Shown in pieces: positions 9,661-18,807 of a DNA stretch of 38,691 bases. Below the pieces are notes generated by a model, which had not been told where the DNA came from, made no database searches, and saw only the letters and a program-made list of their open reading frames with translations. The first letter of the stretch is position 1, and every line of letters begins with the position of its first letter. The position numbers were made by a program, and so were the translations under genes. This DNA comes from an uncultured Propionibacteriaceae bacterium (lineage in GTDB: Bacteria; Actinomycetota; Actinomycetes; Propionibacteriales; Propionibacteriaceae): assembly GCA_938012815.1 (NCBI GenBank), contig CALLVV010000100.1, forward strand, positions 1 through 38,691, read 5' to 3'.

Positions 9661-11568
9661 GTGCTGTTGTTGGAAACCATGGCGACGGTACCCGCAACGG
9701 GGCTGTTCAGCCTCGCCTGGCTCCTGATCGTGATTCCCCTGGCCGGGGCGGCATTGCTGCTGGTCCTCGGGCGTTTCTCCGACTCGTGGGGTCACTGGCT
9801 GGCAACCGCATGCTGCTTGGCGTCGTTCACCATCGGGGTGTTGCTGTTCAGCTTGATGCTGGGCGCCGACGAGGGGCAGCGTGCCGTCACCGTTCACCTC
9901 TACGACTGGATCAGCACCGGGTCCTGGAACCTCAGTTTCGGGATGCTGATCGACCAGCTGTCGATTCTGTTCGTGCTGCTCATCACCGGCGTCGGGTCGC
10001 TGATCCACATCTACTCGATTGGCTACATGGCCCACGACGAGCGGCGTCGCAGGTTCTTCGCCTACCTGAACCTGTTCATCGCGGCGATGCTCACACTTGT
10101 GCTGGCCAACAGCTACCTGGTGCTGTTCCTCGGCTGGGAGGGCGTCGGCCTGGCCTCCTACCTGCTGATCTCCTTCTGGCAGCACAAACCCTCCGCAGCC
10201 GCCGCGGGCCGCAAGGCGTTCGTCGTCAACCGCGTCGGTGACCTGGGAATGTCGATGGCCATCTTCACGATGCTGTCGCTGTTCGGCAGCACCGCCTTCT
10301 CCGAGGTCAACGCCGGTATGCCGCGACTTGACGTCGCCACCGCGACGCTGCTCGGTTTCCTGCTGCTGCTCGCAGCGTGCGGCAAGTCGGCGCAGGTGCC
10401 GTTGCAGTCGTGGCTGCTCGACGCAATGGAGGGCCCCACCCCGGTCTCCGCTCTGATCCACGCGGCCACGATGGTCACGGCGGGCGTCTACCTGGTTGTG
10501 CGCAGCCACGCGATCTACGAGATCAGTGAGGCCGCGACCCTCGCGGTGGCGATCGTGGGTGTCGTGACACTGCTCGCCGGCGCCTGGATCGGCACCGCCA
10601 AGGACGACATCAAGAAGGTCCTGGCCGGCTCCACCATGTCGCAGATCGGCTACATGATGCTGGCCGCGGGTCTCGGGCCGGTGGGTGCGGCCTTCGCGAT
10701 CTTCCACCTGCTCACCCACGGCTTCTTCAAGGCGAACATGTTCCTCGGCGCCGGGTCCGTGATGCACGGTATGAACGACGACGTGAACATGCGCAACTTC
10801 GGGGCACTGGCCAGGGCGATGCGGTGGACCTTCCTGACCTTCGCGATGGGGTATCTGGCCATCATCGGTTTCCCGTTCACCGCGGGCTACTACTCCAAGG
10901 ACCACATCATCGAGGCCGCCTTCGAACGCAACATCGTCCTGGGCATCCTGGCGCTCATCGGCGCGGGCATCACCGCGTACTACATGACGCGCCTGATGAT
11001 GATGACCTTCCTGGGGCGCAGCCGCTGGGAGGAGGGCGTGCACCCGCACGAATCCCCGGCTGTGATGACAGCCCCGCTGGTGATCCTGGCCATCGCCTCA
11101 CTGGGCGCAGGTTTTGTGATGAACAACTGGATCCAGGGCTGGCTGGCCCCGGCCACCGGGTCACATCCCCACGAGACCGGTCTGCTGGCCTTCAGCTGGA
11201 TCGGTGCGGCCACGCTGGTCGTCGTGGCTGCGGGCGTCGCGCTCGGCTGGTGGTTGCACAGCGGCCTCATCCCGAAGCGGGCGCCGCAGACCCACAACCC
11301 GCTGGTGCTGATCGGCCGCAACGACCTCTACGGGGATGCCGTGAACACCTACGCGGTGATCTGGCCCGTGAGCGGGATAGCGACCGCGCTGAGCCTCGCG
11401 GACCAAGGCGTGGTCGACGGTCTCGTCCGGGGCTCCGGATACGGGGTGAGAGGCCTGGCGGGCCTGTTGCGGAAGGCACAGAACGGCTATTCCCGCACCT
11501 ATGGTCTGACGCTGGTGATCGGCGTCGTGATCCTCGGGGCCATCGTGGTTTTCGGGCAGCTGGGCTGA
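9661..11568 (+). CDS. nuoL: NADH-quinone oxidoreductase subunit L (antiporter-like)
   Basis: NuoL is the distal antiporter-like proton-pumping subunit of Complex I. The 635-aa, highly hydrophobic product contains the conserved segments LFLGWEGVGLASYLLI (membrane Glu of the first half-channel), KSAQVPLQSWLLDAMEGPTP (broken-helix Lys region) and VSALIHAATMVTAGVYL. The lateral helix is expected in the C-terminal 120 residues. The start is the GTG at 9661, placed 5 nt after GAGGAGG. An ATG six codons later is possible but is not positioned by that ribosome site. There is a 10-bp gap after nuoK, one of the few non-overlapping junctions in the operon. Confidence 0.97.
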   Translation: MLLLETMATVPATGLFSLAWLLIVIPLAGAALLLVLGRFSDSWGHWLATACCLASFTIGVLLFSLMLGADEGQRAVTVHLYDWISTGSWNLSFGMLIDQLSILFVLLITGVGSLIHIYSIGYMAHDERRRRFFAYLNLFIAAMLTLVLANSYLVLFLGWEGVGLASYLLISFWQHKPSAAAAGRKAFVVNRVGDLGMSMAIFTMLSLFGSTAFSEVNAGMPRLDVATATLLGFLLLLAACGKSAQVPLQSWLLDAMEGPTPVSALIHAATMVTAGVYLVVRSHAIYEISEAATLAVAIVGVVTLLAGAWIGTAKDDIKKVLAGSTMSQIGYMMLAAGLGPVGAAFAIFHLLTHGFFKANMFLGAGSVMHGMNDDVNMRNFGALARAMRWTFLTFAMGYLAIIGFPFTAGYYSKDHIIEAAFERNIVLGILALIGAGITAYYMTRLMMMTFLGRSRWEEGVHPHESPAVMTAPLVILAIASLGAGFVMNNWIQGWLAPATGSHPHETGLLAFSWIGAATLVVVAAGVALGWWLHSGLIPKRAPQTHNPLVLIGRNDLYGDAVNTYAVIWPVSGIATALSLADQGVVDGLVRGSGYGVRGLAGLLRKAQNGYSRTYGLTLVIGVVILGAIVVFGQLG

Positions 11569-11584
11569 GGAAGGAAGAACTCAC

Positions 11585-13102
11585 GTGATCAACGACTCGA
11601 TTCCCCTCCTGAGCATCCTTGCGCTGCTCCCGTTGCTCGGCGCCTTGGTCCTGACGTGCGTGCGTGGCGCCGCCGCCCGTGTCGTCGGCCTGTGTTTCGC
11701 CTTCGCGACCACCGTTGTCGGTGTGTTCGCCTTCGTCCTGGGGTTCGGCACCCACTTGTCGGAGACACTGCCGTGGATCCGGGTGATCGGCGCCTCCTAC
11801 GCTCTGGAACTGGACCCCATGAGCGCCGTCATGGTGCTGCTGACCGTGATCCTCACCCCGCTGGTGCTGATCGCCGAGTGGCACGTCGGCGACGCGGAGG
11901 GTGCCCGCTGGTCGACACGGACCTTCTTCGCCCTCGCCCTTGCCCTCGAAGGGCTCTCCCTCCTGGTGTTCCTGGCCAGCGACGTGCTGCTGTTCTACGT
12001 GATGTTCGAGGCCACGCTGATCCCGATGTACTTCATGATCTCGGGTTTCGGCGGGCCGGAACGGGCCGCGGCGGCCGTGAAGTTCCTGCTGTTCTCGCTG
12101 GCCGGTGGGCTGGTGATGCTGGTCGGGGTCGCCGGGTTGTACGCGGTTTCTGCGGGGACCGGGGAACCGAGTTTCCTGATCCGCGACCTGATCGTCCTCG
12201 ACCTGGGCGGCGATATCGGCCGCTGGCTGTTCGCGGCCTTCTTCTTCGCGTTCGCGGTGAAGGCGCCGATGGCCGGTCTGCACACGTGGCTGCCGGACAC
12301 TGCCGAGCAGGCCACCGCCGGTTCGTCGACGATGCTGGTGGGCATCCTCGACAAGATCGGCACCTTCGGGATGGTCAAGATCTGCCTGACGATCTTCCCC
12401 GAGGCCTCGCACTGGGCCACGCCGGTCATCCTGGTGTGGGCGGTGGTCTCGATGTTCTACGGCGCCCTGATGGCGCTCGGCAGCCCCGATTTGCTGCGGT
12501 TCGTGTCCTACACCTCCGTCAGTCACTTCGGTTTCATGGTGTTCGGGATCTTCGCTTTGACCACGCAGTCGCTGAGCGGGTCGATCTTCTACATGCTGAA
12601 CCATGGCTTCTCCACGGCCGCGATGTTCCTGGTCGTCGGTTTCCTCGTGAAACGCCGCGGCACCGCCGCCATCGAGGCCTACGGCGGGGTGCAGAAAACC
12701 GCCCCGGTGCTGGCTGGTTTCCTGCTGATGTCGGGCCTGTCGGTGCTCGCCCTGCCCGGCATGTCCAGCTTCGTCTCGGAGTTCTTGGTGCTGGCCGGTT
12801 CTTGGCAGCGCCACCCGGTGCACACCGCGGTGCTTACCCTCGGGATGGTGCTGGCAGCGGCCTACGTGCTCACCGTCTACAAGAGAACCATGACCGGCCC
12901 CGTGCCCGATGACGTGCGCAAACACGTCTCCACGGACCTGAACCTGCGCGAACGTCTCGCAGTGGCGCCGTTGCTGGTGCTGTTGATCTTCTTCGGTTTC
13001 TTCCCGAGGCCTCTGCTCCAGGTGGCCGATGATGCGGCACGGAACGTGATGCAGACCGTCGGCGAGACCGATCCCGCCCCCACGATCCAGGGAGAGAACT
13101 GA
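11585..13102 (+). CDS. nuoM: NADH-quinone oxidoreductase subunit M (antiporter-like)
   Basis: NuoM is the middle antiporter-like proton channel. The 505-aa product has about 14 membrane helices and the expected motifs: FYVMFEATLIPMYFMI, with the essential Glu of the fifth helix, and KAPMAGLHTWLPDTAEQA, with the pumping Lys and the broken helix. Its length matches E. coli NuoM (509 aa). It starts with GTG 16 bp after the nuoL stop behind GGAAGGAAG, and ends at a TGATG junction with nuoN. Confidence 0.97.
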   Translation: MINDSIPLLSILALLPLLGALVLTCVRGAAARVVGLCFAFATTVVGVFAFVLGFGTHLSETLPWIRVIGASYALELDPMSAVMVLLTVILTPLVLIAEWHVGDAEGARWSTRTFFALALALEGLSLLVFLASDVLLFYVMFEATLIPMYFMISGFGGPERAAAAVKFLLFSLAGGLVMLVGVAGLYAVSAGTGEPSFLIRDLIVLDLGGDIGRWLFAAFFFAFAVKAPMAGLHTWLPDTAEQATAGSSTMLVGILDKIGTFGMVKICLTIFPEASHWATPVILVWAVVSMFYGALMALGSPDLLRFVSYTSVSHFGFMVFGIFALTTQSLSGSIFYMLNHGFSTAAMFLVVGFLVKRRGTAAIEAYGGVQKTAPVLAGFLLMSGLSVLALPGMSSFVSEFLVLAGSWQRHPVHTAVLTLGMVLAAAYVLTVYKRTMTGPVPDDVRKHVSTDLNLRERLAVAPLLVLLIFFGFFPRPLLQVADDAARNVMQTVGETDPAPTIQGEN

Positions 13103-14673
13103 TGAGCCCGCTTGAGATCACCGTTCCGGTCATGGAGTGGATGCTCGAGGCCCCCCTGATCGTGCTGCTGGCCGGCGCCACCCTGGGGGTGCTCCTCGAG
13201 GCCGTGGTTCCCCGCGAGTACCGCTATTCCGCACAGACGGGGCTGGCGATGCTGACGGTCCTGACCGCCATGGGGTTCACCGCGTACAACTGGGTGGGCG
13301 GGGACTTCAAGGTGGTCGCGCCCGGAAGCATCGCCGTGGACGGGCCGACGTATTTCTTCTGGTTGCTGCTGTTGCTGGTCGGCCTGGGCGGGGTGGCATT
13401 GTTCGCCGAACGTGCCGTCGCCGGCGGGGTGTCGGCCTTCGCCGCATCGGCCGCCACCGTTCCGGGGTCGCCTCTGGAGCGGGAGGCCGAACGCCAGCAT
13501 CGCGAACACACCGAGATCTTCCCTCTGATCCTGTTCGCGCTGTTCGGGATGCTACTGTTCGCGGCCGCCAACGACCTGTTGACGCTGTTCGTCGCCCTGG
13601 AGATCTTCTCCCTGCCGCTGTACCTGCTCTCCGGGATGGCGCGGCGCCGCCGTTGGCTGAGTCAGGAGGCCGCGCTGAAGTACTTCCTGCTCGGTGCCTT
13701 CAGTTCCGCGTTCTTCCTGTTCGGCGTGGCGCTGCTGTACGGCTATGCAGGTACCTTCACCTACGCCGGTGTGGCGCAGGCCATCGTCGCCGACGATTCC
13801 CCGTGGGTGCTGCTGCTGACCGGCTTGGTGATGCTGGCCGTCGGGCTGCTGTTCAAGGTGGGTGCGGTGCCGTTCCACACCTGGACACCGGACGTCTACA
13901 CCGGCGCCCCTACCCCCGTGACCGGTTTCATGGCGATCGCCACCAAGACGGCAGCCGTGGCCGCGCTGCTGCGGGTGTTCTACGTGGCCCTGGGCGGGGC
14001 GCGCTGGGATTGGCAACCGATCATCGCCACCGTCGCGGTGGCGACCATGGTGATTGGCGCGGTGGTGGGCCTGGTGCAGCAGGACATCAAACGCCTGCTG
14101 GCCTACTCCTCGATCGCCCATGCCGGGTTCATCCTGGCGGGTTTCGTCGCCGCCGTGGGCGCCACGGCAGAGGGTGGTGTCTCGTCGGTCGGGTCGATCT
14201 CCTTCTACCTGCTGGCCTACGGTTTCGCGACCCTCGGTGGATTCGGGATCATCACGATGGTGAGGCGGGCCGGGGGAGAAGCGAACGGGATCGCCGCCTG
14301 GCAGGGGCTGGGACGGACCAACCCGTTCGTCGCCGGGACCATGACCCTGTTCCTGCTCAGCTTCGCCGGTATTCCGTTGACCGCGGGTTTCGTCGGAAAA
14401 CTGGTGGTCTTCGCCGCCGCCTGGCAGGGCGGGTACGGCTGGCTGGTGCTGGTCGCGGTGATCGCGAGCCTCGTGGCCGCCTTCTTCTACCTGAAGGTCG
14501 TGGTGGCGATGTGGTTCAAGGAACCTGAACGTGGCGGACAGGGCAGGGTGGCTGGGGCCTCCGGCTGGACCTGGGCCGTCGTCGCCGTGGCCGCTGTGGC
14601 GACGATCATTCTCGGTTTGGTTCCGGGTAGCATTCTTGACCTGGCGGCTGGAGCCGCTCAGTTCATCCGCTGA
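13102..14673 (+). CDS. nuoN: NADH-quinone oxidoreductase subunit N (antiporter-like)
   Basis: NuoN is the third antiporter-like channel, next to NuoK and NuoJ. The 523-aa product shows LFVALEIFSLPLYLLSG, carrying the conserved Glu, and KVGAVPFHTWTPDVYTGAPT, the broken-helix segment typical of NuoN. A polar insert of about 35 residues near positions 115-140 (around PLEREAERQHREHTE) precedes the conserved core and is common in actinobacterial NuoN. The start ATG shares its A with the nuoM TGA. It is the last nuo gene, and the polyprenyl synthase follows after 14 bp. Confidence 0.97.
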   Translation: MSPLEITVPVMEWMLEAPLIVLLAGATLGVLLEAVVPREYRYSAQTGLAMLTVLTAMGFTAYNWVGGDFKVVAPGSIAVDGPTYFFWLLLLLVGLGGVALFAERAVAGGVSAFAASAATVPGSPLEREAERQHREHTEIFPLILFALFGMLLFAAANDLLTLFVALEIFSLPLYLLSGMARRRRWLSQEAALKYFLLGAFSSAFFLFGVALLYGYAGTFTYAGVAQAIVADDSPWVLLLTGLVMLAVGLLFKVGAVPFHTWTPDVYTGAPTPVTGFMAIATKTAAVAALLRVFYVALGGARWDWQPIIATVAVATMVIGAVVGLVQQDIKRLLAYSSIAHAGFILAGFVAAVGATAEGGVSSVGSISFYLLAYGFATLGGFGIITMVRRAGGEANGIAAWQGLGRTNPFVAGTMTLFLLSFAGIPLTAGFVGKLVVFAAAWQGGYGWLVLVAVIASLVAAFFYLKVVVAMWFKEPERGGQGRVAGASGWTWAVVAVAAVATIILGLVPGSILDLAAGAAQFIR

Positions 14674-14687
14674 CCCCTGGAGTCATC

Positions 14688-15638
14688 TTGACCCTTGACA
14701 TCGAAGCCCTCTCAATCCGCTTCGAGGAGCAGCTGCGGCAGGTCGCCGTCGCTGACTCCCCGTTCGTCACCGAGGCCGCCGGTCACTTGATAGCTGCCGG
14801 GGGAAAACGGTTCCGGCCCCAGCTGGTGTATCTCGCATCGGAGTTCGGCGGCGAGGTGGACGAGGAGATGCTGTTGAAGGCCGCTCTCGTGATGGAGCTG
14901 ACCCACGTCGCGAGCCTCTACCACGACGACGTCATGGATGAGGCCGAGGTGCGTCGTTCCGCGCCGTCCGCGAACTCCCGGTGGGGCAACTCCATCGCGA
15001 TCCTGATCGGCGACTACCTGTTCGCGAAGGCGTCGATTCTGGTGGCGGATCTCGGTACCGACTATGTGCGGCTTCAGGCGGAAACCTTCACCCGGCTGGT
15101 ACAGGGGCAGATCGCGGAGACCCGTGGCCCGGAAACGGGGGAAGTGGCGTTGGAGCACTACCTGCAGGTGATCGCCGACAAGACGGGCTCCCTGATCGCT
15201 GCCTCCGCGTTGTTCGGGGCGATGATCGCGGGGGCGCCGCAAACGATCCGGGAAGCCCTGGCAGCCTACGGCGAGGAGGTCGGGTTGGTGTTCCAGCTGA
15301 GCGACGACATCATCGACATCACCAGCGACGTCACCGGCAAGACCCCGGGCACGGACCTGCGCGAGGGGGTGCCGACGCTGCCAACGCTGCTGCTGGAGGC
15401 CTCCAGTAACCCCGCCGATCAGCCCCTGAAGGATCTTCTCGCCGGGGATCTGAGCGACGACGCGGCCCTCGCGGAGGCGTTGGCGGCGCTGCGTGCCCAT
15501 CCTGTCGTCGAGAAGGCACGGGCTGAGGTTCGCCGCCACGCCGACCTGGCGAGGCAGCACTTGGCGCCGCTCCCCGAGGGCGAGGCCAAACAGCTGCTGC
15601 TCCAGGTCTGCGACGACCTGGCGGAACGCTCCACCTGA
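14688..15638 (+). CDS. Long-chain trans-polyprenyl diphosphate synthase
   Basis: This is an all-trans isoprenyl diphosphate synthase that condenses isopentenyl diphosphate units onto an allylic primer; the product probably becomes the menaquinone side chain. The 316-aa protein has GGKRFRP (38-44), the first Asp-rich motif DDVMD (80-84) and the second DDIID (206-210). The residue five positions before the first motif is a small Ala (Ala75), which in this family goes with long products, so a hepta- to nonaprenyl synthase is likely; exact chain length cannot be read from sequence. The start is a TTG 5 nt after GGAG, 14 bp behind nuoN, so it is probably transcribed with the nuo operon. That links quinone supply to the enzyme that reduces it. 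Confidence 0.9.
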   Translation: MTLDIEALSIRFEEQLRQVAVADSPFVTEAAGHLIAAGGKRFRPQLVYLASEFGGEVDEEMLLKAALVMELTHVASLYHDDVMDEAEVRRSAPSANSRWGNSIAILIGDYLFAKASILVADLGTDYVRLQAETFTRLVQGQIAETRGPETGEVALEHYLQVIADKTGSLIAASALFGAMIAGAPQTIREALAAYGEEVGLVFQLSDDIIDITSDVTGKTPGTDLREGVPTLPTLLLEASSNPADQPLKDLLAGDLSDDAALAEALAALRAHPVVEKARAEVRRHADLARQHLAPLPEGEAKQLLLQVCDDLAERST

Positions 15639-15659
15639 CCTTTCGGCCGCTCTCCTCGC

Positions 15660-16001
15660 TCAACAAGGGCAGTTGACCCAGGAGCGCTCATGTCCCCGGC
15701 TGGTCGGTACCACAACGACGTCTTGGACGTTCACGTCCGCGGGCAAGGTCAGTTCGTGGTGCACTGTCCCCATCTGATTGCCGGTGCTGGTCACCAAAGC
15801 ATCCACATGCTCCTCCGTTGCGGACGATTCCTGTGAGGGCGGCGCGGGCGGCGTCCGCCCCGAGCAGATCGCACTTCACCAGCCGGGCATTCACCGGTTC
15901 GAGGGGGCCCGGATGCCGACGATGATGATGCGCCAACCGTCGGCGACGGCCCTCTGGGCGGTGGCCGGTCCGATGCCGACGAGCATCGATCCGGCACTGA
16001 C
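15660..16001 (-). pseudogene. Decayed NAD(P)-binding (SDR/epimerase-like) gene remnant
   Basis: No intact ORF fits here, but three minus-strand frames read in order like a broken Rossmann-fold protein. From about 16001 to 15891 one frame gives GSMLVGIGPATAQRAVADGW and RIIIVGIRAPSN. From 15891 to about 15812 the next frame gives RLVKCDLLGADAARAAL. From 15806 to 15660 a third gives VDALVTSTGNQ and further sequence to a stop. The order (Gly-rich loop, beta-alpha-beta, CDL...A..AL, then VDALV..TGN) resembles the first third of short-chain dehydrogenases and NAD-dependent epimerases. At least two frameshifts and loss of the C-terminal two thirds are needed. The last 48 codons could instead be a tiny gene of their own, since GGAGG lies 5 nt before a GTG at 15806. 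This is an interpretation by eye. Confidence 0.35.
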
Positions 16002-16397
16002 GTGCCGGTGGTTCCGGCGGTCCGGCCTCCATGTCGTAGCTGGTTGTGCGCGTCATGTGCGTGCCGATTCCGTGTCGGCGTGTTCGCGGCCCGGAGATTC
16101 CACAGATGGACGTGGTGTGTGAAAACCGCCGCGGTAACAGCTTCGCCACACCATCCCCATTCTCGTTTCGGCACCTTCGTGGATGCAACTTCTGAGGGCG
16201 TCTAAATCAGTGTGTGCCGGACCCCGATGCGCCCACTGGGGCGGGATGTCGTCCCGTGGAAGCGACCTGCCGGAACCTCGTAATTCACGGTTCTGCTTCC
16301 GGATTGCGGCGTGGTGCGGGGATCCCAGGTTGGTCGCCGAAGGGAAGGGTGTGCGACGAAAGTTGAGGAGGTCAACCGCCTGCGATTGGTCGAATGG

Positions 16398-16426
16398 TGT
16401 GAATCCCGGCCAACTTGTGTTAACGT
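16398..16426 (+). promoter_or_regulatory. Possible promoter of the surface-protein gene
   Basis: TGTGAA (16398-16403) and TAACGT (16421-16426) are separated by 17 bp; the second fits the actinobacterial TANNNT -10 pattern. The -35 match is weak. The transcript would have a leader of about 65 nt, with the ribosome site GGGAGGG just before the GTG at 16497. Other start sites in this AT-richer stretch are possible. Confidence 0.25.
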
Positions 16427-16496
16427 TCGTCAGTCCCTGATTGGTCAGCCGATCGGATGACAAGAAGCAGAAGTATGAATTTGGGAGGGAAACTAC

Positions 16497-18788
16497 GTGT
16501 TGAAGAGGATCAAACCTCGCAGCGAGTGGAGGCCGATGGCATTCCTGCTTGCATTCCTGATCGGCGTCGCCGGCTTGGTTGTCGGGAATCCCGTTGCGCA
16601 GGCCGCCGAGGTGGACGCCATTGACCGGGGAAGTATCCGGCTTTCAAAACTTGAGGCTGACGATCCCGCGGTCTACCTGTGGAGCAAGGTGCGGATCGAC
16701 GCCAAGTGGAGGATTCCCGATCAGAGCGGAAAGGCAGGGGACACCTTCAGGCTCAAGCTGCCCGAGGAGATCGGAGGCTCCTCCGGAAGTTTCGAGCTCA
16801 AGGGAGCCGAGGGCGACCCGCTGACCTACGGAACCTGTGAGGTCGGGGAGGCCGAGGTGGTCTGCACCTTCAACGAGAACGTCGAGGGCAAGAACAATGT
16901 CGGTGGCTCTCTGTGGGTGAGCGCACAGGTGGCTGCCCTGGTCAACACCGACAAAGTCACTTTTCCCCTGAGCGGCGGTCCACTCGAAGTGCCGCTGCCC
17001 GATGGACAGAAGAACATCGGCTACAACCCCAAGGTTCCCACCGAGATCGACAAGTCCGGATGGTTTCCCACCGACGAACTGAGCGTCATCCACTGGCGCA
17101 TCGTGGTTCCCGGATCCCGGGTTGCCGATCGTTCCCGTATGGTCATCACGGACAATTACGCGGTGGCGGGGACCGAGCTGACCGTCGTCGACGGCAACCC
17201 GTCCGTTTACTGGCTCCCCAACACCCCGAAGTGCTGGAACGAGAACCACACCGATGAATGCCACAAGCGCATGGACACCTCCACCTCGCCGTCACTCCGG
17301 GTCTCCGTTGATGACTCCAAGGACGTCGTCACCGCCACCATCGACAACAAGGGCAAGAAGTTCGAAACTGATCGGCTGTACGTGTTCGACCTGCAGCTGA
17401 GGGTCGACGGGCCGATTCCCGCAGGGGCGCAGTACACCAACAAAGCCACCGTCGATGCCGAACACCGCACCGCGACTGCCGTCAAGAGCGTCTCGGGTGG
17501 CGGCACCGGTTCCGGTGACACCGTCGGGCATCTTGCCGTGAAGAAGGCAGTCGTTGGTGGGCAGGTCCCCGGCGACACCACCTACCCGGTGACCTGGTCC
17601 TACCAGTACAAGGGTCAGATGCGCAGCGGCGAGCTGGCGGTGAAGGCCGACGGCACCCTCGAGATCCTCAACAACGTTCCGAACGGTACCGTGGTCACCC
17701 TGACCGAGAAGGTTTCCGCCGGCGGCGACATCGACTACGGCGACCCGGTGTTCTCGGGCCAGGGCGTCAAGGACGGGGTTCCTGACGCCAACAGCGCCCA
17801 GGTCACCATCGAGGGCCTCAAGACCGTCGAGGTTTCCCTCACCAACCACGTGAACCCGAAACTGGCCGCCGTCGAGGTCACCCCCGGCGTCTGCAAACCG
17901 GGATCCAGCGAACCTACCGAACCCACAGTCAAGGTGGGCGAGACTGACGGCATCACCTACTCCACCCCGAAACTCGCCACCTCCGGTGACAAGGTGAGCG
18001 TCGAGGTCACCGCCACCCCCGCAGCGGGCAGGGAGATCGACGACCAGCACCTGCCGAACGGATGGAAGGCCAACGGTGACGGCACCTACACCTTCACCAC
18101 CACCATCACCCAGCCGAGCTGCGTGAAGACCGTCACCCCGGTCATCCCGTCCATCGGGGCGCAGGTGTGCCCCGTCGACTCCACGACCCCGGTGCCGCCG
18201 TCGGTGACCGGCGTCGAGGACACCGACGAGATCGACTACAGCGAACCCCAGGTCACCAGCAGCAACGGCCAGGTCACCGTCGTCGTCACTGCTACGGCGA
18301 AACCCGGCCACCGGATCGACACCGACAAACTGCCCGAGGGCTGGAACCTCGTCAACGGTGTGGTCACCTACACCAGGACCATCACCCAGCTCGCGTGCGA
18401 CGTTCCCGTGGCGCCCACCATCGATCCAGGCGTCTGCACCCCGGGATCCACCACGCCGTCGCAGCCCACCGCCAAGGTGGCCGAAACCCCTGGGGTCACC
18501 TACGGTGAACCGGAGATCAAGGTCGTTGACGGCAAGGTGAGTGTCACCGTCACCGCCACCGCCCAGGACGGCCACGAGTTCGGTGGCCCGATGCCGGAGG
18601 GCTGGAAACTGATCGACGCCAAGACCGCTGTCTTCACCGGCGAGGCCAATGTCCCCGTCTGTGAGGTCCCGGCGGCACCCACGCCGACCCCTTCACCAAC
18701 CCCGACCCTTTCGCCCACCCCGACCCCCACGGTGACCCCGGCCAAACCCGTCCCTGTGAAACCGGGTCTGCCGAAGACCGGCTCCTGA
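16497..18788 (+). CDS. Secreted adhesin-like surface protein ending in LPKTGS
   Basis: A 763-aa exported protein of unknown ligand. It starts at a GTG 7 nt after GGGAGGG. Residues 1-36 form a signal peptide (basic start, then MAFLLAFLIGVAGLVVG, cleavage likely after VAQA). Residues 37-340 look like the Ig-like head of MSCRAMM-type adhesins (KAGDTFRLKLPEEIG). Residues 342-453 resemble a DUF5979-like beta domain (HLAVKKAVVGG ... VVTLTEKV). Three repeats of about 85-90 residues follow (about 459-545, 548-639, 640-727), each starting with a Cys in G/Q-V-C and ending near a second Cys. Then comes a Pro/Thr stalk and LPKTGS. The stop follows at once, with no hydrophobic helix or basic tail, so a normal sortase sorting signal is incomplete. 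A strong terminator follows. How it stays at the surface, if it does, is unclear. Confidence 0.88.
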   Translation: MLKRIKPRSEWRPMAFLLAFLIGVAGLVVGNPVAQAAEVDAIDRGSIRLSKLEADDPAVYLWSKVRIDAKWRIPDQSGKAGDTFRLKLPEEIGGSSGSFELKGAEGDPLTYGTCEVGEAEVVCTFNENVEGKNNVGGSLWVSAQVAALVNTDKVTFPLSGGPLEVPLPDGQKNIGYNPKVPTEIDKSGWFPTDELSVIHWRIVVPGSRVADRSRMVITDNYAVAGTELTVVDGNPSVYWLPNTPKCWNENHTDECHKRMDTSTSPSLRVSVDDSKDVVTATIDNKGKKFETDRLYVFDLQLRVDGPIPAGAQYTNKATVDAEHRTATAVKSVSGGGTGSGDTVGHLAVKKAVVGGQVPGDTTYPVTWSYQYKGQMRSGELAVKADGTLEILNNVPNGTVVTLTEKVSAGGDIDYGDPVFSGQGVKDGVPDANSAQVTIEGLKTVEVSLTNHVNPKLAAVEVTPGVCKPGSSEPTEPTVKVGETDGITYSTPKLATSGDKVSVEVTATPAAGREIDDQHLPNGWKANGDGTYTFTTTITQPSCVKTVTPVIPSIGAQVCPVDSTTPVPPSVTGVEDTDEIDYSEPQVTSSNGQVTVVVTATAKPGHRIDTDKLPEGWNLVNGVVTYTRTITQLACDVPVAPTIDPGVCTPGSTTPSQPTAKVAETPGVTYGEPEIKVVDGKVSVTVTATAQDGHEFGGPMPEGWKLIDAKTAVFTGEANVPVCEVPAAPTPTPSPTPTLSPTPTPTVTPAKPVPVKPGLPKTGS
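17873..18678 (+). repeat. Three tandem Cys-bounded domain repeats inside the surface protein
   Basis: The coding sequence contains three diverged repeats of about 260-275 bp. Each protein unit begins with a Cys near PG-x-C-x-PGS-x-x-P, continues with a segment like ITYSTPK / IDYSEPQ / VTYGEPE, then VSVEVTATP / VTVVVTATA / VSVTVTATA, then a GW (NGW, EGW, EGW), and ends near a second Cys (QPSC, QLAC, VPVC). A disulfide closing each unit is plausible. The nucleotide repeats have drifted, so this is an old duplication. Confidence 0.8.
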
Positions 18789-18807
18789 TCCCGCACCTGT
18801 GCTGGTT

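Larger units (their letters stand above)
15639..16496. other. Long gene-poor spacer after the nuo operon
   Basis: About 860 bases separate the polyprenyl synthase from the next convincing gene. Apart from the decayed minus-strand remnant (15660-16001), no ORF here has a good ribosome site, family motif or consistent codon bias. No clear hairpin terminator was found right after the polyprenyl synthase. The last 130 bases are AT-richer and presumably hold the promoter of the surface-protein gene. Confidence 0.6.

Noticed and set aside
15778..16122. Open plus-strand frame of 114 codons
   Set aside because: It has no ribosome site or motif, and the opposite strand gives the more protein-like (though broken) reading.
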